NCBI RefSeq assembly: GCF_030530745.1 | Contig: NZ_JAUMUI010000007.1 | Coordinates: 1 to 64,000, forward strand | DNA: 64,000 bases | DNA from: Neisseria sp. | Lineage (GTDB): Bacteria > Pseudomonadota > Gammaproteobacteria > Burkholderiales > Neisseriaceae | Direction of reading: 5' to 3' | In this document: piece after piece, positions 47,683 to 57,589 of the stretch | Layout: each line of letters begins with the position of its first letter | How positions within the stretch are numbered: the first letter of the stretch is position 1 | Program-made: the position numbers and the translations under genes | The notes under the pieces: model-generated | Seen by the model: the letters and a program-made list of their open reading frames with translations, nothing else | Databases searched by the model: none | What the model was told of the DNA's origin: nothing

Positions 47683-48129
47683 ATGATGAAAAAATTGGCC
47701 GGCATATTGGCCGGAGCGTGGCTGGGTTTGCAGTTGGGTGTGGGTTATCTGGTTGCACCGGTGTTGTTTCAAAATTTGGAACGGATAGAGGCGGGCGCGT
47801 TGGCCGGTGTATTGTTTACTGTAACAGCCTATATCGGCTTGGCCGTTTGGCTGCTGGTTTATTTCACGGGCAGATTGGAAGAAAAACGGGCTTATGCACG
47901 CCCGCACACGGGCAAATGGGTATTGCTGCTGTTGGTTTTGCTGGCGGCTAACCAGTTCCTGGTTACCCCCGTGATCGAAGCGCACAAAACGGGAGCGGCC
48001 AATTGGCTGCTGACGCTTCTGGGCGGTTCGTTCGGCAGATGGCACGGCATTTCATCCGTTATTTATATGGTATGCAGCATGCTGGGGCTGGGCTTGGTGT
48101 TTCGTTTGGTTAGAATGGAGTGGCGGTAA
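47683..48129 (+). CDS. DUF4149 (TMEM205-like) membrane protein
   Basis: A 148-residue four-helix inner-membrane protein. The pattern GVGYLVAPVLF near helix 1, NQFLVTPVIEAHK between helices 3 and 4, and FGRWHGISSVIYM before helix 4 matches DUF4149. Role unknown. GAGGGGCAG precedes the ATG at 47683. Divergent from the DUF945 gene. Confidence 0.82.
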   Translation: MMKKLAGILAGAWLGLQLGVGYLVAPVLFQNLERIEAGALAGVLFTVTAYIGLAVWLLVYFTGRLEEKRAYARPHTGKWVLLLLVLLAANQFLVTPVIEAHKTGAANWLLTLLGGSFGRWHGISSVIYMVCSMLGLGLVFRLVRMEWR

Positions 48130-48140
48130 CCGTTATAAAG

Positions 48141-48190
48141 CAGGCCGTCTGAAAAGGTTTCTACTTTAAATAACCTTTTCAGACGGCCTG
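48141..48190. terminator. DUS hairpin between convergent genes
   Basis: CAGGCCGTCTGAAAAGGTT (48141-48159) pairs with AACCTTTTCAGACGGCCTG (48172-48190); 19-bp stem. Confidence 0.8.
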
Positions 48191-48213
48191 TTTGATTGTT
48201 TTGCCGTCTTGTT

Positions 48214-48495
48214 TTAGTTTTCGGTTTTTTCACGCCATAAAACCAGCAGCTTGCCGATATGCTGCACCAATTGCGCGTCCACCGCTCTGCATAAGGCTTC
48301 GCAAATGGCGATGCGTTCGGCGCGGTCGTCTCCCAATACGCGCACCTTGATCAGCCCGTGCGCCGTCAGCGCCGCATCGGTTTCTTTGATAACGGATTCG
48401 GTTAAGCCGTGCTGACCTACCATCACAACGGGGTTTAAATGATGGGCGCGGGCTTTGAGTTCTAAAATTTCCCGAGTGGTGAGTTTGTCGGCCAT
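48214..48495 (-). CDS. yhbY: YhbY-type CRM-domain RNA-binding protein
   Basis: A 93-residue single CRM domain linked to assembly of the 50S ribosomal subunit. The conserved segment is LNPVVMVGQHGLTESVIKE with the GxxG-like loop. Its position, divergent from rlmE/ftsJ, is conserved in many proteobacteria and supports a shared role in ribosome assembly. Confidence 0.93.
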   Translation of the reverse strand: MADKLTTREILELKARAHHLNPVVMVGQHGLTESVIKETDAALTAHGLIKVRVLGDDRAERIAICEALCRAVDAQLVQHIGKLLVLWREKTEN

Positions 48496-48605
48496 ATTCT
48501 CTGCTCAAATATTAAAATCGGTTAAATGCGTTATTCTACGCGAAGCGGCGCCTTTAAGGGAGAAAATAACGTACAATAGCGGCTTTATTGTTGTGTGGCT
48601 ACGGT

Positions 48606-49226
48606 ATGTCGGTGCGTTCGAAATCTTCCAAAGCATGGCTTAACGAACACGTTAACGATCATTATGTGCATCTGGCTCAAAAAGAAGGCTACCGCGCGCG
48701 CGCGGCCTACAAGCTTTTGGAAATCAACGACAAAGACAAGCTTATCCGCCCCGGTACCGTATTGGCCGATTTGGGCAGCGCCCCCGGCAGTTGGTCGCAG
48801 GTGGCGGCGCAGCTGGCCGGCAGCAGCGGGCAGGTGTTTGCCTTGGATATTCTGCCGATGGAGGCGGTGGAAGGCGTATCGTTTATTCAGGGTGATTTCC
48901 GCGAAGAAGCCGTATTGGCCGAATTTGAGCGGCTGCTGGGCGGCCGCCCGTTAGACCTTGTAATTTGCGATATGGCACCCAATATGTCGGGCAATGCTGT
49001 AACGGATCAGGCGCGCAGCTTTTATTTGTGTGAGCTGGCTTTGGATTTTGCCGCCAACCATCTGAAAACAGGCGGTAATTTTCTGGTTAAAGTGTTCCAG
49101 GGGGCGGGATACCAAGAATATGCCGCCACTATGCGCGAAGTGTTCGCTTCGGTGCAGACCAGAAAACCGAATGCCTCCCGCAATCGTTCCAGTGAGATTT
49201 ATTTATTGGGCAAAAATAAACGCTGA
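48606..49226 (+). CDS. rlmE: 23S rRNA (uridine-2552-2'-O) methyltransferase
   Basis: FtsJ/RrmJ methylates U2552 in the A-loop of 23S rRNA. From [11 protein letters not shown] the protein has 206 residues. SAM motif I is [13 protein letters not shown]; the K-D-K-E tetrad includes Lys in AAYKLLE, Asp in [10 protein letters not shown], Lys in FLVKVFQG and Glu in SSEIYLL. TACAAT near 48572 may be its -10. Followed 70 bases later by ftsH, as in E. coli. Confidence 0.96.
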   Translation: MSVRSKSSKAWLNEHVNDHYVHLAQKEGYRARAAYKLLEINDKDKLIRPGTVLADLGSAPGSWSQVAAQLAGSSGQVFALDILPMEAVEGVSFIQGDFREEAVLAEFERLLGGRPLDLVICDMAPNMSGNAVTDQARSFYLCELALDFAANHLKTGGNFLVKVFQGAGYQEYAATMREVFASVQTRKPNASRNRSSEIYLLGKNKR

Positions 49227-49298
49227 CAATGCGTATAGCCTGATTTACAATCCGTCCTTATTTTTGACCCTTATATGGAGCCTGTTTCAGTGGGGAAT

Positions 49299-51293
49299 AT
49301 GTTAAAAAATGTGTTGGTTTGGCTGGTGTTGATTGTTGCCATGCTGATGGCGTTCAACGCCATCAGCGACAGCAAAGAAAACAAACAGCAGATCGAATAT
49401 TCGCAGTTTATCGAACAAGTAAACAAAGGCGAAATCGCCAATGTGAACATTGAAGGCTCGGTGGTCAGCGGCTACCTGATTAAAGGCACGCGTACCGACA
49501 AAACCGAATTCTTCACTAACGCGCCGTTAGACGAAAAACTGGTTCCGACGCTGTTGGATAAAAAAGTGCGCGTGAAGGTTACTCCTGAAGAAAAACCGAG
49601 CATGTTTACCAGCCTGCTGTTCAGCCTGTTGCCGGTTATGCTCCTGATCGGCGCATGGTTCTATTTCATGCGTATGCAGTCGGGCGGCGGTGGCAAAGGC
49701 GGTGCTTTTTCATTCGGCAAAAGCCGTGCCAAACTGCTGGATAAAGACACCAACAAAGTAACTTTTGCCGATGTGGCCGGCTGCGACGAAGCCAAAGAAG
49801 AAGTGCAGGAAATCGTCGATTATCTGAAAGCCCCCAACCGCTATCAGAGTTTGGGCGGACGCGTGCCGCGCGGTATCCTGCTGGCGGGCAGCCCCGGTAC
49901 GGGTAAAACCCTGCTGGCCAAAGCCATCGCAGGCGAAGCGCAAGTGCCGTTTTTCAGCATTTCCGGTTCCGATTTCGTTGAAATGTTTGTAGGGGTGGGT
50001 GCCAGCCGTGTGAGAGATATGTTCGAGCAGGCCAAGAAAAACGCCCCCTGCATTATCTTTATCGACGAAATCGACGCCGTAGGCCGCCAGCGCGGTGCAG
50101 GTTTGGGCGGCGGTAACGACGAGCGCGAACAAACACTCAACCAGCTTTTGGTTGAAATGGACGGTTTTGAGAGCAACCAAACCGTTATTGTGATTGCCGC
50201 TACCAACCGTCCCGACGTGCTTGATCCCGCTTTGCAGCGCCCGGGCCGTTTCGACCGCCAGGTGGTGGTGCCGCTGCCCGATATCCGAGGCCGGGAGCAG
50301 ATTCTGAAAGTGCATGCGCAAAAAGTGCCGCTCGACGAATCGGTGGATTTGGTTTCACTGGCACGCGGCACTCCGGGGTTTTCAGGTGCAGATCTGGCGA
50401 ACCTGGTGAACGAAGCGGCGCTGTTTGCGGGCCGCCGCAACAAAGTGAAAGTGGATCAAAGCGACTTTGAAGATGCCAAAGACAAAATCTATATGGGTCC
50501 CGAACGCCGCTCGATGGTGATGCACGAAGACGAAAAACGCGCCACCGCTTATCACGAAGCCGGTCATGCGATTGTGGCGGAAAGCTTGGAATACACGGAT
50601 CCTGTTCATAAAGTAACCATCATGCCGCGCGGCCGTGCGCTGGGTCTGACTTGGCAGCTTCCCGAGCGCGACCGTATCAGTATGTATAAAGATCAAATGC
50701 TGAGCCAGATTTCGATTCTGTATGGCGGCCGCATCGCTGAAGATATTTTTGTCGGCCGTATTTCGACCGGCGCCTCCAACGACTTCGAGCGCGCCACTCA
50801 AATCGCCCGCGAAATGGTTACCCGCTTTGGTATGAGCGACAAAATGGGGCAGATGGTTTATGCTGAAAATGAAGGCGAAGTGTTCCTCGGCCGCAGCGTA
50901 ACCCGCTCGCAGCATATTTCTGAGAAAACCCAGCAGGAGGTGGATGCCGAAATCCGCCGCATTCTTGACGAACAATATGCCGTAGCCTATAAAATTTTGG
51001 ACGAAAACCGCGATAAGATGGAAACCATGTGCAAAGCGCTGATGGAATGGGAAACCATAGACCGCGATCAAGTGTTGGAAATTATGGAAGGCAAACAACC
51101 CAGCCCGCCGAAAGATTACAGCCATAATATCCTTAAAGAGAACGATACGGCGGCTCAATCTCGGGCAGAATATGCGGATGAGGCGGAGTCTCAAATTAAC
51201 GGAGCCCCATCCGAAGGTGATGCAAACAGTCAGGCAATTGCAGCGGAAGCAGGTGTGTCGGAAGAAACACGCAGCTCAGCCGATAAAGTATAG
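49299..51293 (+). CDS. ftsH: ATP-dependent zinc metalloprotease FtsH
   Basis: Membrane-bound AAA+ protease for quality control. From [10 protein letters not shown] (49299) it has 664 residues: TM1 about 4-21, periplasmic part, TM2 about 104-124, AAA domain with Walker A GSPGTGKT at 197-204 (Ser in place of the common Pro), Walker B FIDEIDAV, and the zinc motif HEAGH at 419-423. The tail is acidic and variable. An in-frame ATG at 49275 would add 8 residues. Sits directly behind rlmE, the conserved rlmE-ftsH pair. Confidence 0.96.
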   Translation: MLKNVLVWLVLIVAMLMAFNAISDSKENKQQIEYSQFIEQVNKGEIANVNIEGSVVSGYLIKGTRTDKTEFFTNAPLDEKLVPTLLDKKVRVKVTPEEKPSMFTSLLFSLLPVMLLIGAWFYFMRMQSGGGGKGGAFSFGKSRAKLLDKDTNKVTFADVAGCDEAKEEVQEIVDYLKAPNRYQSLGGRVPRGILLAGSPGTGKTLLAKAIAGEAQVPFFSISGSDFVEMFVGVGASRVRDMFEQAKKNAPCIIFIDEIDAVGRQRGAGLGGGNDEREQTLNQLLVEMDGFESNQTVIVIAATNRPDVLDPALQRPGRFDRQVVVPLPDIRGREQILKVHAQKVPLDESVDLVSLARGTPGFSGADLANLVNEAALFAGRRNKVKVDQSDFEDAKDKIYMGPERRSMVMHEDEKRATAYHEAGHAIVAESLEYTDPVHKVTIMPRGRALGLTWQLPERDRISMYKDQMLSQISILYGGRIAEDIFVGRISTGASNDFERATQIAREMVTRFGMSDKMGQMVYAENEGEVFLGRSVTRSQHISEKTQQEVDAEIRRILDEQYAVAYKILDENRDKMETMCKALMEWETIDRDQVLEIMEGKQPSPPKDYSHNILKENDTAAQSRAEYADEAESQINGAPSEGDANSQAIAAEAGVSEETRSSADKV

Positions 51294-51309
51294 AATCCAT
51301 CCGATTGAA

Positions 51310-51338
51310 AAGCGGCCGTTAAGGCCGCTTGCTTTTTT
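51310..51338 (+). terminator. ftsH terminator
   Basis: AAGCGGCC (51310-51317), GTTAA, GGCCGCTT (51323-51330), then GCTTTTTTT; 17 bases after the ftsH stop. Confidence 0.9.
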
Positions 51339-51353
51339 TATCAAGTTTCCTTT

Positions 51354-51475
51354 TTGGTTGAGCTTCCGCTATTTGTGGCGGTAGAGTGTGGGTTTATCGG
51401 GTAGGGGTCTAACCCTTTACAATCAAGGCAGTACGTAGGGCGGCGCTCTATGTGTCGTCCTGTGCGTTGAAACAT
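51354..51475 (+). repeat. Structured repeat, copy 2, downstream of ftsH
   Basis: Homologous to 137-253. Hairpin 1 reads CCGCTA-TTTG-TGGCGG (51366-51381) against CCGCCG/CGGCGG in copy 1; the long stem is AGGGCGGC (51437-51444) with GTCGTCCT (51454-51461) against ACAGGGCA/TGCCCTGT. Conserved single-stranded words are GGTTTATC and GTTGAAACAT. No gene follows on this strand; the next gene, qmcA, is on the other strand. The rest of the 484-bp gap (51476-51697) is AT-rich with no gene. Confidence 0.6.
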
Positions 51476-51683
51476 GTTTTGATATTGAAATCAAAGGCAT
51501 CAGGTTTCGAGTATCGGTTTTTTTTCAAAATTCCGATTGGTTTTTGCGTATCGTTTTGAGCACCTGTTTTTCAGGTTTAACCTGAATATGGCGGCAAGCA
51601 AATGTTTTCAGGCGGTATAGGGGATTCGCTTGGTTTTTGTCTTGGTTCAAAGAAAACGATTTTGCAAAGGTTTCTGAAAATAT

Positions 51684-51697
51684 GTAAGCCACTATAA
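51684..51697. repeat. Possible CREE terminal fragment
   Basis: GTAAGCCACTATA equals the right end of the CREE at 13068-13173 over 12 bases. No left end is found within 200 bases, so this would be a decayed remnant; chance identity is possible. Confidence 0.3.
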
Positions 51698-51699
51698 AA

Positions 51700-51751
51700 A
51701 CAGCCGAAGCAAACGGGATCAACAGCCCGGTTTGCTTCGGCTGTATTTTTT
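51700..51751. terminator. qmcA bidirectional terminator
   Basis: ACAGCCGAAGCAAAC (51700-51714) pairs with GTTTGCTTCGGCTGT (51730-51744); T-runs on both strands (ATTTTTT on plus, TTTTTATAG on minus). Confidence 0.85.
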
Positions 51752-51777
51752 ACCGGCTGCCGTTCGGCAGTACGGCG

Positions 51778-52746
51778 TTATTTGGCCGCTGTTTTACCGC
51801 CCTCAACGATTTTCAAACCGGATGCAACCAAACCGCCGATATCGGCAATGTTGGCGGGCATAATCAAAGTGTTGTTTTCTTTGGCCAGTTTACCGAAGGC
51901 TTCTACATATTGCTCGGCCACTTTCAGGTTGACGGCTTCGCTGCCGCCCGGGTTTTGCAGGGCTGCAGCCACCGCGCGGATGGCATCGGCGTTGGCTTCG
52001 GCCACTAGCCGCAGGGCTTCGGCTTCACCTTGGGCACGGTTGATTTGGGCGATTTTCTGGCCGTTTGATTCGTTGATGGCGGCCTGCATTTCGCCTTCCG
52101 ACTGTTGGATTTCCGCTTCTCGCTGGCCGCTGGCCAGGTTGATTTGTTCGATTTTCCGGCCTTCCGATTCGGCGATGCGGGCACGCTTTTCGCGTTCGGC
52201 AGTAATTTGTGCCTGCATGGCGCGAAGAATTTCTTGCGGGGGAACCAAATCTTTGATTTCGTAGCGTAAGACTTTTACACCCCATGATACTGCGGCCTGA
52301 TCGAGCGAAGAAACGACGGTTGAGTTGATTTCGTCCCGTTCTTCAAAGGTTTTGTCCAATTCCATGCGGCCGATGATTGAGCGCAGAGTGGTTTGTGCCA
52401 ATTGGGTGATGGCCATGATGTAGTTGCTCGATCCGTATGAGGCCAGTTTGGGGTCGGTAACCTGAAAATAAATGATGCCGTCTACCGTGAGCTGGGTATT
52501 GTCGCGGGTAATGCACACTTGGCTGGGCACGTCGAGGGGGATTTCTTTTAACGTATGGCGGTAGGCTACACGGTCGACAAACGGTATCAAAATATTAAGG
52601 CCGGGGTTTAGGACTTTATAAAAACGCCCCAACCGTTCGACCACATAGGCTTCTTGCTGCGGTACCACGGTAAAGGCCTTGAAGCCGAATACGATAACGG
52701 CGATAAAAATCAGGATGGGAAAGCTGACGAAGATGCTGAAATCCAT
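51778..52746 (-). CDS. qmcA: SPFH/Band 7 (stomatin-like) membrane protein
   Basis: A 322-residue protein with one N-terminal helix (FPILIFIAVIVFGFKAF), the Band 7 domain (VPQQEAYVVERLGRFYKVLNPGLN...), and a coiled-coil region rich in Glu, Gln and Ala repeats (REAEIQQSEGEMQAAINES). QmcA-type stomatins organise membrane microdomains and often work with NfeD proteins, whose gene lies just upstream in the same operon. Confidence 0.9.
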   Translation of the reverse strand: MDFSIFVSFPILIFIAVIVFGFKAFTVVPQQEAYVVERLGRFYKVLNPGLNILIPFVDRVAYRHTLKEIPLDVPSQVCITRDNTQLTVDGIIYFQVTDPKLASYGSSNYIMAITQLAQTTLRSIIGRMELDKTFEERDEINSTVVSSLDQAAVSWGVKVLRYEIKDLVPPQEILRAMQAQITAEREKRARIAESEGRKIEQINLASGQREAEIQQSEGEMQAAINESNGQKIAQINRAQGEAEALRLVAEANADAIRAVAAALQNPGGSEAVNLKVAEQYVEAFGKLAKENNTLIMPANIADIGGLVASGLKIVEGGKTAAK

Positions 52747-52766
52747 AGTTTTTCCTTTGGCTTAAG

Positions 52767-53183
52767 TTAATGCAGGTTAATCAATAGGATATTGCCTTTT
52801 TTACCGGTGATGACGGCAGTTTGCGGTTGGGAGGCAGTTTGGGTATTGGCGGCTTCGGCCTGCCAAACGGCGCCGCGGTAGTGTACTTCATACACATTGC
52901 CGTGCAAGCGGCGGCTGATGCGTACGGTTTGGCCGATGTCCAAATCGTTAAGCGATGCGTCGCCGTTGCCGGGGCGGCGGTGGCGCTTGATCCAGCGGTT
53001 TGCCCAAGCGATACCCACGGAGGCCAGCACGGCGGCGGTGATGATGCTGACGGTCAGGTTGTTAAACAGAAGGGCAGCCAAGCCTGCGCCGAATAGGGCG
53101 GCGCTGACCACCAACAGGTAAATCGTGCTGACGAACAGTTCGAGAATCAGCACCAATGCCGCAGCGATAAACCAATATGTCAT
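52767..53183 (-). CDS. NfeD family protein (YbbK-like)
   Basis: A 138-residue inner-membrane protein with three helices (about 2-55) and a C-terminal OB-fold domain (IGQTVRISRRLHGNVYEVHYRGAVWQAE). NfeD/YbbK proteins accompany stomatin-type genes; here only 20 bases separate the two, supporting a functional pair. Confidence 0.88.
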   Translation of the reverse strand: MTYWFIAAALVLILELFVSTIYLLVVSAALFGAGLAALLFNNLTVSIITAAVLASVGIAWANRWIKRHRRPGNGDASLNDLDIGQTVRISRRLHGNVYEVHYRGAVWQAEAANTQTASQPQTAVITGKKGNILLINLH

Positions 53184-53417
53184 GAGGTTGCCTTTCTGTG
53201 GTTGGGATTCGTGTTGAAAATAAGCCTGCCTGCAATAAAAATCAATGCTGTTGCAACGGGAGGGCGGGTGATTCGTTAAAAGTTTACTTGGCTATCGACC
53301 AAACGTAAATATAGCAAAACCATTTGTTTAACAACCGTTCCGTCATAATCGGGTCAGACAAGATTATGACATATGTGCTTTTTATTAAGTTTATTCACGA
53401 TAAGTTTTTTCAGACGG

Positions 53418-53588
53418 CCTAAGGGCTGTCGACATTTAACCGACGAAGCGGTTTTTTGAGGCAAAAACCGCGTATGCAAGGCAAAAAGCGCAGCAAGGTT
53501 GGATACCTTGCGAGCATTTTTAACGCCGCAGACGGGGTATTTTGGCCAAAAATACCGCCGTTGCATTGAATGTCGACAGACCCTAAGG
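53418..53588. repeat. MITE-like inverted-repeat element (element C)
   Basis: A 171-bp block with near-perfect ends: CTAAGGGCTGTCGACATT (53419-53436) against AATGTCGACAGACCCTTAG-type sequence (53569-53588, one base inserted). The core shares long matches with element A reversed (GAAGCGGTTTTTTGAGG, ATGCAAGGCAAAAAGCGCAG, ACCTTGCGAGCATTTT, CAAAAATACCGCCG). A DUS lies directly at its left edge. It occupies most of the 481-bp gap upstream of nfeD and downstream of rlmB; 53342-53370 holds a weak palindrome (GTCATAATC/GATTATGAC). Confidence 0.72.
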
Positions 53589-53664
53589 GCAAATAAAAGG
53601 CCGCCTGAAAACAAAACGGCTTTCAGACGGCCTTGTATTCGGTTGGTAAACGCAACAGGCCGGT

Positions 53665-54411
53665 TTATCCGGCGGCCGACACGCGGCGGCGGCGGGTTTC
53701 GCTCAACACCATGCCGGCGGTTACCGACACGTTCATACTTTCCACCGTGCCGAACATGGGCACGGAAACCAGCATATCGCAATGCTCGCGGGTGAGGCGG
53801 CGCATGCCTTCGCCTTCGTTGCCCATCACCCAGGCGATGCTTTCGGGCAGCTCGGCGTGATACAGATCGGCTTCGCCGCCCATATCGGTGCCGACCACCC
53901 AGATGCCGTATTCCTTCAGCTCGCGCAGGGTGCGGGCGAGATTGGTAACGGTGATGTAGGGCACGGTTTCGGCGGCACCGCAGGCCACTTTGCTCACAGT
54001 GGCGTTCAGCCCGGCGCTTTTGTCTTTCGGCGCAATCACGGCGTGCACGCCCATGGCATCCGCAGTGCGCAGGCAGGCGCCGAGGTTGTGCGGATCGGTG
54101 ATGCCGTCGAGCACCAGCAGCAGGGCGGGTTCGCGCAGGTTTTCCAAAACGTCTTCCAGATGAACGTGGTTTTTGGATGCGTCGATAAAGCCGGCCACCC
54201 CTTGATGGCGTGCGCCTTTGGCGATGGTGTTGAGGCGCTCGGCGGCGGCGAAGTGCACGCGCACGTTTTCGGCGGCGGCTTTTTCCAACACTTCCCGTGT
54301 GCGCACATCTTGCCGGCCTTCCTGTATATAAAGTTCGGTGATGCTTTTGGGGTTTTGCCACAAACGGGCGTTAACGGCGTGAAAACCGTAGATAAGTCGC
54401 TGATTGGCCAT
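53665..54411 (-). CDS. rlmB: 23S rRNA (guanosine-2251-2'-O) methyltransferase
   Basis: SPOUT-family enzyme modifying G2251 in the P-loop of 23S rRNA. From [17 protein letters not shown] (54411) it has 248 residues. N-terminal L30-like substrate domain, then the trefoil-knot domain with [27 protein letters not shown] and SLNVSV-like MNVSVTAGM. Divergent from cca across a DUS. Confidence 0.95.
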   Translation of the reverse strand: MANQRLIYGFHAVNARLWQNPKSITELYIQEGRQDVRTREVLEKAAAENVRVHFAAAERLNTIAKGARHQGVAGFIDASKNHVHLEDVLENLREPALLLVLDGITDPHNLGACLRTADAMGVHAVIAPKDKSAGLNATVSKVACGAAETVPYITVTNLARTLRELKEYGIWVVGTDMGGEADLYHAELPESIAWVMGNEGEGMRRLTREHCDMLVSVPMFGTVESMNVSVTAGMVLSETRRRRVSAAG

Positions 54412-54531
54412 GGCTCTGCTTTTACTAAAGATTAGAGGCGGCATTATACAGGGTTTGCACACAGGCCGTCTGAAAAGCAGGGCGGTTTGTTATACAATCG
54501 GTTTTATTTTTCAGACGGCCTCACAAACACC

Positions 54532-55767
54532 ATGCAGATTTATCTTGTCGGCGGCGCAGTCCGCGATACTTTGCTCAACCTGCCCGTTACCGACCGCGAT
54601 TGGGTGGTGGTGGGGGCGGATGCCGAAACCATGACCAAGCGCGGTTTCCAGCCTGTGGGCAAAGATTTTCCCGTGTTTCTGCACCCCGAAACCCACGAAG
54701 AATACGCGCTGGCGCGCACCGAGCGCAAAACCGCCAAAGGCTACGCGGGCTTTGCCTTTTATGCCGACAAAAACGTTACGCTGGAGCAGGACCTGCAGCG
54801 CCGCGATTTAACCATCAATGCCATGGCGCAAGATTCAGACGGCCTGATTATCGACCCTTTCGGCGGACGGCAGGATTTGCACGATAAAATCCTGCGCCAC
54901 GTTTCGCCCGCTTTTGCCGAAGACCCCGTGCGGATTTTGCGCACCGCCCGCTTTGCCGCCCGCTACGGCTTCGAGGTTGCGCCCGAAACCATGGCGCTGA
55001 TGAAACAAATGGTGGAAAACGGCGAAGCCGACGCACTGGTGGCCGAACGGGTGTGGCAGGAACTGGCGAAAGGGCTGATGGAGCCGCAGCCGCGCCGCAT
55101 GATGGAAATCCTGCGCGAATGCGGCGCTTTGAAAGTGTTGCTGCCCGAAGTGGATGCGTTGTTCGGCGTGCCGCAGCGTGCCGACTACCACCCCGAAATC
55201 GACAGCGGCATCCACACGCTGATGGTGCTGCAACGCGCCGCCGATATGGGGCTGACGCTGCCGGAGCGCTACGCCGCGCTGCTGCACGATTTGGGTAAGG
55301 CGCTCACACCGGCCGACATCCTGCCCAAACACCACGGCCACGACATTGCCGGCGTGGTGCCCGTGCGCACCGTCAACGCCCGCTGGAAAGTGCCGAAAGC
55401 CTGCGCCGAGCTGGCCGAACTGGTGTGCCGCTGGCACATCATGTTTCACAGCGTCGGCGGGCTGAGGCCGAAAACCGCGCTGGATACCTTGAAAAAAGCC
55501 GACGCATTCCGCCGCCCCGAACGCTTTCAGACGGCCTTAAACGTATGCGTGGCCGACACGCAGGGCCGCCTGCACCGCGAAAACGAACCGTACCCGCAGC
55601 GCGCGCACTGGCTGGCCCTGCTTGCCGCCGCCAACGAAACAGACACCGCCGCCATCGCCGCCGTCTGCGCGGATAATCCGCAAAAAACCGCCGCAGCCAT
55701 CGACAAAGCGCGTTTGGAAAAAATCACACCGCTTCAGACGGCCTATAGAAAGTTATTAAGCCATTGA
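54532..55767 (+). CDS. cca: CCA-adding enzyme / multifunctional CCA protein
   Basis: Builds or repairs the 3' CCA of tRNAs. From MQIYLVGGAVRDTLL (54532, after a DUS and ACC) it has 411 residues. GGAVRD, DRDWVVVG (metal-binding Asp pair) and the RRDLTINAMA and EDPVRILRTARFAARY blocks define class II. The C-terminal HD domain (HTLMVL, LLHDLGKAL) adds phosphohydrolase activity, as in E. coli Cca. Three uptake sequences lie in frame (about 54836, 55529, 55734), an unusually high number. Confidence 0.95.
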   Translation: MQIYLVGGAVRDTLLNLPVTDRDWVVVGADAETMTKRGFQPVGKDFPVFLHPETHEEYALARTERKTAKGYAGFAFYADKNVTLEQDLQRRDLTINAMAQDSDGLIIDPFGGRQDLHDKILRHVSPAFAEDPVRILRTARFAARYGFEVAPETMALMKQMVENGEADALVAERVWQELAKGLMEPQPRRMMEILRECGALKVLLPEVDALFGVPQRADYHPEIDSGIHTLMVLQRAADMGLTLPERYAALLHDLGKALTPADILPKHHGHDIAGVVPVRTVNARWKVPKACAELAELVCRWHIMFHSVGGLRPKTALDTLKKADAFRRPERFQTALNVCVADTQGRLHRENEPYPQRAHWLALLAAANETDTAAIAAVCADNPQKTAAAIDKARLEKITPLQTAYRKLLSH

Positions 55768-55850
55768 AAAAAGGTTTTTTACTATGGCGGATGCGGATTC
55801 AATTGCTCCGATACGGGGCAGCAAGCCGCTAACGGCTGTCTGAAAAATCA

Positions 55851-55888
55851 AACCGCCGCATCTTTCATTGAATGATGCGGCGGTTTTT
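55851..55888 (+). terminator. cca downstream terminator
   Basis: AACCGCCGCATC (55851-55862) pairs with GATGCGGCGGTT (55874-55885), then TTTTTACC. Confidence 0.85.
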
Positions 55889-55982
55889 TACCGTTTGCCG
55901 TCATATTTCCGGGTTCGGTTTCAGACGGCCTGTTATATATTTTTATCCGGGAAAAATATTCCGGCAAAAAAAGCAGCAGGTT

Positions 55983-56405
55983 CTACCTCAGGCAGGCATT
56001 CAGCCAATACTGCCGTTGCGACGGTGTGAGCAGCTTATAGAAGCGGTGCTGTATGGATAATTCGTCAACCGCAAAATCCATGCTGGAAAGATAACGGTTT
56101 TCTACATAATCGCGTGCATCGTCGGCATTGAATTTGGTGCTGGAAAGGATTTTGATAATGTCGCGGCGGCGGTTTTTATTCACCCGTTCGTTTTTACGCA
56201 ATGTTTTTTCGATGGCTTTTTTGTATTCTTTGCGGATGGTGTGCAATTCTTTGCTTTGCTCGCGGCTTAACCCCAGCGGGCGCACATCGCAATTGGGGTG
56301 GAAATCGTCAAGGCGGATTGCAGGGGAAGCCTGGGCATAGGTTGCGCTTAAAAACAGCAGGCAGCCGCCGAGCGCAGAAGCCTGCAGCAACAGGTTGAAC
56401 TTCAT
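55983..56405 (-). CDS. Spy/CpxP-like periplasmic protein
   Basis: A 140-residue precursor with a signal peptide (MKFNLLLQASALGGCLLFLS...AQA). The mature protein is all-helical and very basic, with LSREQSKELHTIRKEYKKAI and LTPSQRQYWLNACLR; the two L(T/S)xxQ motifs are those of the Spy/CpxP fold. In enterobacteria such proteins act as ATP-free chaperones or envelope stress sensors. Two cysteines (NCDV, NACLR) may form a disulfide. MKFN is chosen over an upstream ATG for the signal. Confidence 0.72.
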   Translation of the reverse strand: MKFNLLLQASALGGCLLFLSATYAQASPAIRLDDFHPNCDVRPLGLSREQSKELHTIRKEYKKAIEKTLRKNERVNKNRRRDIIKILSSTKFNADDARDYVENRYLSSMDFAVDELSIQHRFYKLLTPSQRQYWLNACLR

Positions 56406-56634
56406 TGTGATAAGCATATTGTTTTCCCAAATTTCAATATTTGCGGAATGTTAGCGGATATGTATGTGAAGCGCGGTATAATCACGGTTAATATTTGCTA
56501 ATGACAAGGAAATTTTATTAAAAATCTGTTTTTAAAACAGTGTATTGTAATTATAGATATTGTAATCGGCGTGATTTGAACTTTTCAAACCCGAGGCCGT
56601 CTGAAAACAAAACACTTAAAAAGGAAAACCAATC

Positions 56635-57318
56635 ATGAAACAGTTCCGCATTGCCCCGAGCATCTTATCGGCCGATTTCGCCCGTTTGGGCGAAGAAGTT
56701 ACACGCGTTATCGAAGCGGGCGCCGACCTTATCCATTTCGATGTGATGGATAACCATTATGTGCCCAACCTGACTTTCGGCCCGATGGTGTGCGCCGCCC
56801 TCAAACCTTACAGCACCGTGCCGGTAGACGTGCACCTGATGGTTGAGCCGGTGGACGATTTGATACTGTCGTTTGCCAAAGCCGGAGCCGACATCATTAC
56901 GTTTCACCCCGAAGCGAGCCGCCATATTGACCGCAGCCTGAGCCTAATTAAAGACTCCGGCTGCCAGGCCGGGCTGGTATTGAACCCTGCCACGCCGGTT
57001 TATGTGTTGGAAAACGTGCTCGACAGGCTGGATATGGTGTTGCTGATGTCGGTTAACCCCGGTTTCGGCGGGCAGAGTTTTATTCCGCAAACGTTGGTGA
57101 AAATCCGCCAAGTGCGCGATTTGCTCGATATGTATGAGGGTGAAAGCGGCAGAAAAATTGCACTCGAAGTGGACGGCGGCATTAAAACCGATAACATCGC
57201 CGCCGTTGCGGCGGCAGGTGCAGATACGTTTGTGGCCGGCTCGGCGGTTTTCGGCCAAGCCGACTATAAAGCCGTTATCGATAAAATGCGGCAGGAATTG
57301 GCCTCGGCGTTTTCTTGA
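56635..57318 (+). CDS. rpe: Ribulose-phosphate 3-epimerase
   Basis: Interconverts ribulose-5-P and xylulose-5-P. The 227-residue TIM barrel has [30 protein letters not shown] (metal and catalytic residues), VDVHLMVEP and [12 protein letters not shown] strong ribosome-binding site AAAAGGAAAACC precedes the ATG. Lone gene; DUS just upstream. Confidence 0.96.
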   Translation: MKQFRIAPSILSADFARLGEEVTRVIEAGADLIHFDVMDNHYVPNLTFGPMVCAALKPYSTVPVDVHLMVEPVDDLILSFAKAGADIITFHPEASRHIDRSLSLIKDSGCQAGLVLNPATPVYVLENVLDRLDMVLLMSVNPGFGGQSFIPQTLVKIRQVRDLLDMYEGESGRKIALEVDGGIKTDNIAAVAAAGADTFVAGSAVFGQADYKAVIDKMRQELASAFS

Positions 57319-57421
57319 AGGCGTTACGGATTTATTCTTTCAGACGGCCTAAATTTGTTTGGGCATTTTGAGAGCGGGATCTTTGCAAAATACCTTAGGC
57401 CGTCTGAAATACCAAAACACC

Positions 57422-57449
57422 GTCATACTCGGGCTTGACCCGAGTATCT
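57422..57449. repeat. REP-like palindrome (half unit)
   Basis: GTCATACTCGGGCTTGACCC followed by GAGTATCT, identical to one arm of the units at 21220 and 24591; the second arm has decayed into AGGTGTTTGGGG. Confidence 0.65.
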
Positions 57450-57511
57450 GCGGTTTCTTTCAAAACAATGAGGTGTTTGGGGCGGATTGTAGGTTTGGCA
57501 ATTCAAGAAAC

Positions 57512-57547
57512 AAAAAGATACCCGGATAATCCGGGTATCTTTTTTTT
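57512..57547. terminator. Terminator between rpe and ppa
   Basis: AAAAGATACCCGGAT (57513-57527) and ATCCGGGTATCTTTT (57529-57543) with a T-run on both strands. The sequence is also related to the REP-like arm (GATACCCGG). Confidence 0.88.
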
Positions 57548-57589
57548 AAGATTAAGGTTTTCTTTGCGGAGCCTGCCGCAGCATGGGTT

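Noticed and set aside
45937-48045. 702-codon version of the DUF945 protein
   Set aside because: The first 176 codons are an upstream open stretch across the DUF4149 gene; the signal-anchor start at 47517 is clearly the true one.
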